Assembly (NCBI GenBank): GCA_019247305.1
Contig: JAFAPC010000065.1
Coordinates: forward strand, 1-47,411
Direction of reading: 5' to 3'
Origin: Pseudonocardiales bacterium
GTDB taxonomy: Bacteria; Actinomycetota; Actinomycetes; Mycobacteriales; Pseudonocardiaceae
Length of the DNA stretch: 47,411 bases
The notes under the pieces are model-generated. The model had not been told where the DNA came from. It made no database searches and saw nothing but the letters and a program-made list of their open reading frames with translations. This document shows positions 44,124 to 47,411 of the stretch, in pieces. Numbering within the stretch: the stretch's first letter is position 1; every line of letters starts with the position of its first letter. Made by a program: the position numbers and the translations under genes.

Positions 44124-44888
44124 ATGAGCACGAGTGGGCTGCGTCCGCAGGTGGACATCCGCCGGGCGAGCGAGCGCTTCACCACCCGACTCGGCTGGCT
44201 GGATTCGAAGCATTCGTTCTCCTTCGGGCGCCACTACGACCCCGCCAACACCCACCACGGGCTGCTGCTGGTCAACAACGACGACCTCGTCCAGCCAGGC
44301 ACCGGGTTTGAGACCCACCCCCACCGGGACATGGAGATCGTCACCTGGGTGCTGCAGGGCTCCCTGGTGCACCAAGACTCCGAGGGCCATTCCGGGGTGA
44401 TCTACCCAGGATTGGCGCAGCGGATGAGCGCCGGCACCGGGATCCGGCACTCGGAGAAGAACGACTCCTGGCGGCTAGCTGGCGACCGGCACACCGAGCC
44501 GGTGCACTTCGTGCAGATGTGGGTGGTGCCCGACGAGGCCGGCATCACACCGGGCTATGAGCAGGTGGAGATCGAGCACGAGCTGCTGGCTGGCGCCCTG
44601 GTGCCGGTCGCCTCCGGGATGCCCGCACACGACGGGCACTCAGCGATCCGCATCCACAACCGCTACGCCGCGCTGCACGCCGCCCGCCTACAACCCGGCC
44701 AGCGCGTGCACCTGCCCGACGCCCCGCTGCTGCACCTGTTCGTCCCGCGCGGCAGCGTCACCGTCGAAGGCGCCGGCCCGCTGACGGCCGGGGACGCGGT
44801 CCGCTTCACCGCCACCGGCGGCCACCACCTCACCGCCACCGAACCCGCCGAAATCCTCGTCTGGGAAATGCACGCCACCCTCGACTGA
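44124..44888 (+). CDS. pirin family protein
   Basis: 254 residues, ATG with GAAGGAGG nine bases upstream. Bicupin with a conserved metal site HPHRDMEIVTWVLQGSLVHQ and RMSAGTGIRHSEKN; KHSFSFGRHYDPANTHHGLL is the typical pirin start. Shorter YhaK/quercetinase-like type, distinct from the pirin at 39318. Its divergent MarR neighbour probably represses it until an electrophile or phenolic inducer is present. Confidence 0.93.
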   Translation: MSTSGLRPQVDIRRASERFTTRLGWLDSKHSFSFGRHYDPANTHHGLLLVNNDDLVQPGTGFETHPHRDMEIVTWVLQGSLVHQDSEGHSGVIYPGLAQRMSAGTGIRHSEKNDSWRLAGDRHTEPVHFVQMWVVPDEAGITPGYEQVEIEHELLAGALVPVASGMPAHDGHSAIRIHNRYAALHAARLQPGQRVHLPDAPLLHLFVPRGSVTVEGAGPLTAGDAVRFTATGGHHLTATEPAEILVWEMHATLD

Positions 44889-45147
44889 AGGGTGCGCCAC
44901 CGGTTGGCGTCATCGGGGGAGCACCCACGTCCTGCCGCTCTCCCGGGTGCCAGGAGTAACCTCTGCGCGATGCGCTGCCAGGCTGTGCCTGGCTTCTCAG
45001 CAGCTGGATCGGGAGTGCTACCTCACCGTCCGCGTGGCCCAGAACAAAGAAACGGCCCCCAGGGCGGGGGCCGTTGGGCCCAGGCTGCTCACCTGAGCGG
45101 GGCGCGCGCTTAGCTTACCCGAAGGAGGACGACCAGCGGGAGGGGCA
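44889..45147. other. intergenic region with terminator
   Basis: 260 bp between the pirin and the NYN remnant. The only clear structure is the hairpin at 45051-45075. A GGGAGG sequence near the right end is the ribosome binding site of the next gene. Confidence 0.45.
45051..45075. terminator. rho-independent-type hairpin
   Basis: AACGGCCCCC and GGGGGCCGTT form a perfect 10-bp stem with a 5-nt loop. On the minus strand it is followed by TCTTTGTTCTGG, T-rich enough for termination; on the plus strand there is no T run. It probably insulates the pirin transcript from the region to the right. Confidence 0.65.
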
Positions 45148-45497
45148 GTGGAGCGGGTGAAGGCCTATGTGGACGGCTTCAACCTCTACCGGAGAAAGAG
45201 ACCGACGTCAGCATCGCAGTGCAGCTGGTCGAGGACGGTGTCAGAAACGTATTCGACACCGCATTGTTAGTCTCCGCTGACAGTGACCTGTGTCCGGCCG
45301 TACGCAGTCTCAAGCGGGTCAGCGCTGGCAAGCGAATCATCGCGGTGTTCCCACCCCGGCGGCACAGTGAAGACCTGCGGAAGGCCACAGACGGCCTGTG
45401 CAAGATCAACGATGTCAGCATCCGGAACTCGCAGCTGCCCCCCACCGTGGTCAACGCCGCCGGCGTCACGCTTACCCGCCCCAAGTACTGGATCTGA
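45148..45497 (+). pseudogene. NYN-domain (PIN-like) RNase family gene, internally deleted
   Basis: The GTG at 45148 starts VERVKAYVDGFNLY, the first strand of NYN domains with the catalytic Asp. At ~45190 homology jumps, with a frame change, to KETDVSIAVQLVEDGVRNVF, LLVSADSDLCPAVRSLKRVS, VFPPRRHSEDLRKATDGL and the normal end AAGVTLTRPKYWI. About 80-100 residues, probably including the zinc-binding Cys cluster of this subgroup, are missing. Intact relatives are putative RNases of the PIN fold. It lies before the RelA/SpoT-type gene in the same direction. Confidence 0.8.
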
Positions 45498-45732
45498 TCG
45501 AATCCGACTATGGATCTTGCGACGGAACCTTGGTGACCACCTGGCCACCTATCGCAGGGCGGCGACTGACACTGAACCGACGCGGACCTCACCTGAGACA
45601 AAGTGTCGCGCTGGGCGCCGCAGCATCGGCCTGCCACCCCGGATCCCGTGTCGGCGGCCTTCTGTGGGGGTCCACAGCACCTCAGGCCGGACGTGATCGA
45701 AGATAGCACGACTCGCTGCGGTAATATGAACG
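45498..45732. other. spacer before the alarmone synthetase gene
   Basis: About 235 bp of normal GC content with no supported gene; the right end becomes AT-richer (GAAGATAGCACGACTC, GGTAATATGAACG) and should hold the promoter of the next gene. Confidence 0.4.
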
Positions 45733-46533
45733 ATGGCATTGCCGCTGACGAAATCAGCAGTGGAAGCTCTCGGCAAACGACTAGTGACGTGCTCGCCGCC
45801 CGCTTCCGATGACATTGAACTCTTGCAGAAGTTGCTGCTTGCCTATGATGAGCCTCTAGCCATCGCGATGGACTTGGTACGTCACCACCTGAGACAGGAG
45901 CCAACTTCCCGGATCAAGACGACCAGAGCAATTCTCGATAAACTGCACCGTAACGGTGGGTCAATCTTGAAGGGTATGCAGGATCTTGCAGGTATGCGCA
46001 TCGTCAGCGACTGCGACCGTCAGGAGCAGGATCGACTGGCCGAAGATCTTATGCGACTGTTTACAGAGTACGGGGATCCGCTCCCCAAGCGAATAGATCG
46101 GCGCGAGCACCCGAGCCACGGGTACCGCGCCGTACACGTCATCGTCTACATAAACGGCGCTCCAGTGGAGATTCAGCTCCGCACAAAGCTCCAACACGAG
46201 TGGGCCAACCTCTTTGAAAAGCTGGTAGACCGAGTTGGTCGGGGCATTAGATATGGGGAGCCTCCCGAACACTGGCTAGACCAAACTACCATGCTAAACA
46301 TGGCAAACGATGAAATACGTGAAAATCTCTACAGGACATCCTATAAAGTTCGCGAGGTGACCGTTAGTTTCGCCCGCAGCCTCTCTGATGTGATTGACGC
46401 ATACGAGCGCCACGCCATGAAGCTTAACAGCGACGAACTGACCGAGCTGAATACAAGCATTGCCAACGGATTCGCCGTTATACAATCTCACATCGATGAG
46501 ATGGAACCAAGGACACCCCCGACAAGCTCCTGA
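45733..46533 (+). CDS. single-domain RelA/SpoT-type nucleotide pyrophosphokinase
   Basis: 266 residues. The synthetase domain is visible: SRIKTTRAILDKLHRNGGSI, LAGMRIVSDCD, HPSHGYRAVHVIVYINGAPV, EIQLRTKLQHEWANLFEKLV. The Tyr of GYRAVH (guanine stacking) and the Glu of EIQLRT are intact. There is no HD hydrolase or TGS/ACT domain, so it is a small alarmone synthetase or a toxSAS enzyme. The C-terminal ~70 residues are helical. Codon use is clearly less GC-rich than in the neighbours, suggesting transfer. A small gene follows 18 bp downstream and may be its partner. Confidence 0.82.
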   Translation: MALPLTKSAVEALGKRLVTCSPPASDDIELLQKLLLAYDEPLAIAMDLVRHHLRQEPTSRIKTTRAILDKLHRNGGSILKGMQDLAGMRIVSDCDRQEQDRLAEDLMRLFTEYGDPLPKRIDRREHPSHGYRAVHVIVYINGAPVEIQLRTKLQHEWANLFEKLVDRVGRGIRYGEPPEHWLDQTTMLNMANDEIRENLYRTSYKVREVTVSFARSLSDVIDAYERHAMKLNSDELTELNTSIANGFAVIQSHIDEMEPRTPPTSS

Positions 46534-46551
46534 GGAAGGTACTCTGCTGTC

Positions 46552-46785
46552 ATGGCCCACTTCCTGCTCGTCTACGACCGCTCTGCTGGGAAGCTCCTCC
46601 ATGAGGAGCAGTACCAGAGTCGAGCGGACGCACTACGTTCACGCTTCGTCGCTGAGGCTGAACACAGGCAGGCAGCGAACAACGTTGAGGTGGTCGTCCT
46701 GAGCGCTAGGTCACGAGAAGACCTGCTGCGCACGCATGCGCGGTACTTCCGTTCGCTCGCAGAGCTCGCCTCGCGTACCGGCTGA
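46552..46785 (+). CDS. small protein, possible partner/antitoxin of the alarmone synthetase
   Basis: 77 residues, MAHFLLVYDRSAGKLLHEEQ then ALRSRFVAEAEHR, VEVVVLSARSREDLLRTHAR and YFRSLAEL. It has an alternating beta-alpha layout and is acidic/basic mixed. A GAGGAAGG lies 14-21 bases upstream. No named family is recognised, though similar short proteins are common in actinobacteria. Its position directly behind a single-domain RelA/SpoT enzyme fits the layout of known toxSAS pairs, but this is inference. Confidence 0.6.
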   Translation: MAHFLLVYDRSAGKLLHEEQYQSRADALRSRFVAEAEHRQAANNVEVVVLSARSREDLLRTHARYFRSLAELASRTG

Positions 46786-46887
46786 AACCGCCGAGCACGT
46801 CGCGCCGAGTCCCTGACGCGGCACGAGTGCTGATCACCGGCGTGTGGCGGCATTGCGAGTGGGACACGGCGGTGCGCTACCAACACC

Positions 46888-47411
46888 TCACCGCCCGATT
46901 CGGGGCGTCACGTCCCTCTGCCGCGTGTCGAGCTGGCCTGCACCGGCAGCTAGCCCAGGGCATGGGGGCCGGTACGCCAGGCCGGGCAGGTATCGGTCCC
47001 ATTCGCTTTTGGTGATAGCAGGCCATGTGGTGGCACAGATCCGAGCGACGACACGATCAACGTTGGTTTCCCACAGTCGGGTGGTGTCATCGTTGCTGAC
47101 AGTCGCCAGGGTGCCCCCGTCAGGACTAAAGGCCACAGACTGGACCCAGTTGGTGTGGCCGGTCAGGGCAGCCACGGTGACGGGATGGTGGAGGTCGATG
47201 ATGTCCCACAGTCGGGTGGTGTCATCGTTGCTGGCGGTGGCCAGGGTGTGCCCATCAGGGCTAAACGCCACCAACTCGACGGTGTCGGAGTGGCCGATCA
47301 GGACGGCCAGGGCGACAGGATGGCGGGGATCGCTAACGCCCCACAGTCGGGCGGTCTTGTCGGTGCTGGCGGTGGCCAGGGTATGCCCATCAGGACTAAA
47401 GGCCACCGAGT
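46888..47411 (-). CDS. WD40-repeat protein, C-terminal part (cut by window edge)
   Basis: Three 45-residue WD40 blades are visible (SPDGHTLATASTDKTARLWG, SPDGHTLATASNDDTTRLWD, SPDGGTLATVSNDDTTRLWE), followed by a tail VARICATTWPAITKSEWDRY and LPGLAYRPPCP. That tail is typical of actinobacterial proteins with an N-terminal NTPase or HTH domain and C-terminal WD40 propeller. The repeats are almost identical in DNA (135-bp period), indicating recent duplication. The N-terminal part lies beyond 47411, so the effector domain is unknown. Confidence 0.85.
   Translation of the reverse strand, partial: SVAFSPDGHTLATASTDKTARLWGVSDPRHPVALAVLIGHSDTVELVAFSPDGHTLATASNDDTTRLWDIIDLHHPVTVAALTGHTNWVQSVAFSPDGGTLATVSNDDTTRLWETNVDRVVARICATTWPAITKSEWDRYLPGLAYRPPCPGLAAGAGQLDTRQRDVTPRIGR

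Noticed and set aside
45179..45904. 241-codon minus-strand frame over the NYN remnant
   Set aside because: The plus strand has clear NYN homology and the start of the alarmone synthetase gene; the minus frame has no features.

Overview
The window is a stretch of high-GC actinobacterial chromosome. The gene order fusA-rpsG-rpsL / rpoC-rpoB / rplL-rplJ / rplA-rplK-nusG-secE-tRNA-Trp-hadB-hadA-rpmG-tRNA-Met-tRNA-Thr (all on the minus strand), Mce-associated proteins, XRE-DUF5753/DUF397 pairs and a DUF6247-type protein point to the order Pseudonocardiales or a close relative (inference from gene content, not from a search).

Region 1 (1-18.9 kb) is the transcription-translation core. It is interrupted by an alpha-methylacyl-CoA racemase gene between rpoC and rpsL, two Mce-associated membrane proteins between rplL and rpoB, and a wrecked class II lysyl-tRNA synthetase gene between rplJ and rplA. 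Ribosomal protein L11 is unusual: the conserved proline-rich segment that contacts 23S rRNA and thiopeptides has lost a residue and most of its prolines.

Region 2 (18.9-31.6 kb) is accessory. It holds a GAF/degenerate-GGDEF/EAL membrane protein, gamma-glutamyltranspeptidase, a protein resembling the C-terminal module of contractile-injection-system cargo, a His/Cys-rich metallothionein-like protein convergent with a zinc-sensor-type ArsR repressor, an XRE/DUF397 pair, a RHH/MazF-like toxin-antitoxin pair, a deleted ammonium transporter, a DUF6247-like protein and a two-TM protein ending in a PstS-like binding domain. Three copies of a ~65-70 bp palindromic repeat lie in or near this region.

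Region 3 (31.6-37.2 kb) is a mobile-element graveyard: a frameshifted IS1380-type insertion sequence, a second IS1380 relic, a 175-bp MITE-like element with 25-bp inverted ends, a lower-GC SRPBCC gene, a frameshifted tyrosine recombinase and a damaged hicAB pair.

Region 4 (37.2-45 kb) carries oxidative-stress and metabolic genes: SDR, FUSC-type membrane protein, two pirins, a MarR repressor with a palindromic operator, a DyP peroxidase ending in an encapsulin-targeting peptide (no encapsulin gene in view), a malic enzyme pseudogene and a fumC with its catalytic loop deleted in frame. Region 5 (45-47.4 kb) has a deleted NYN-domain gene, a single-domain RelA/SpoT-type alarmone synthetase with a small partner gene, and the C-terminal end of a WD40-repeat protein that runs off the window.

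The most striking global pattern is that at least five unrelated genes (lysS-like, amt, malic enzyme, fumC, NYN) keep recognisable ends but have lost their middles, while several others carry single frameshifts. This indicates either ongoing gene decay in this lineage or a systematic assembly problem.
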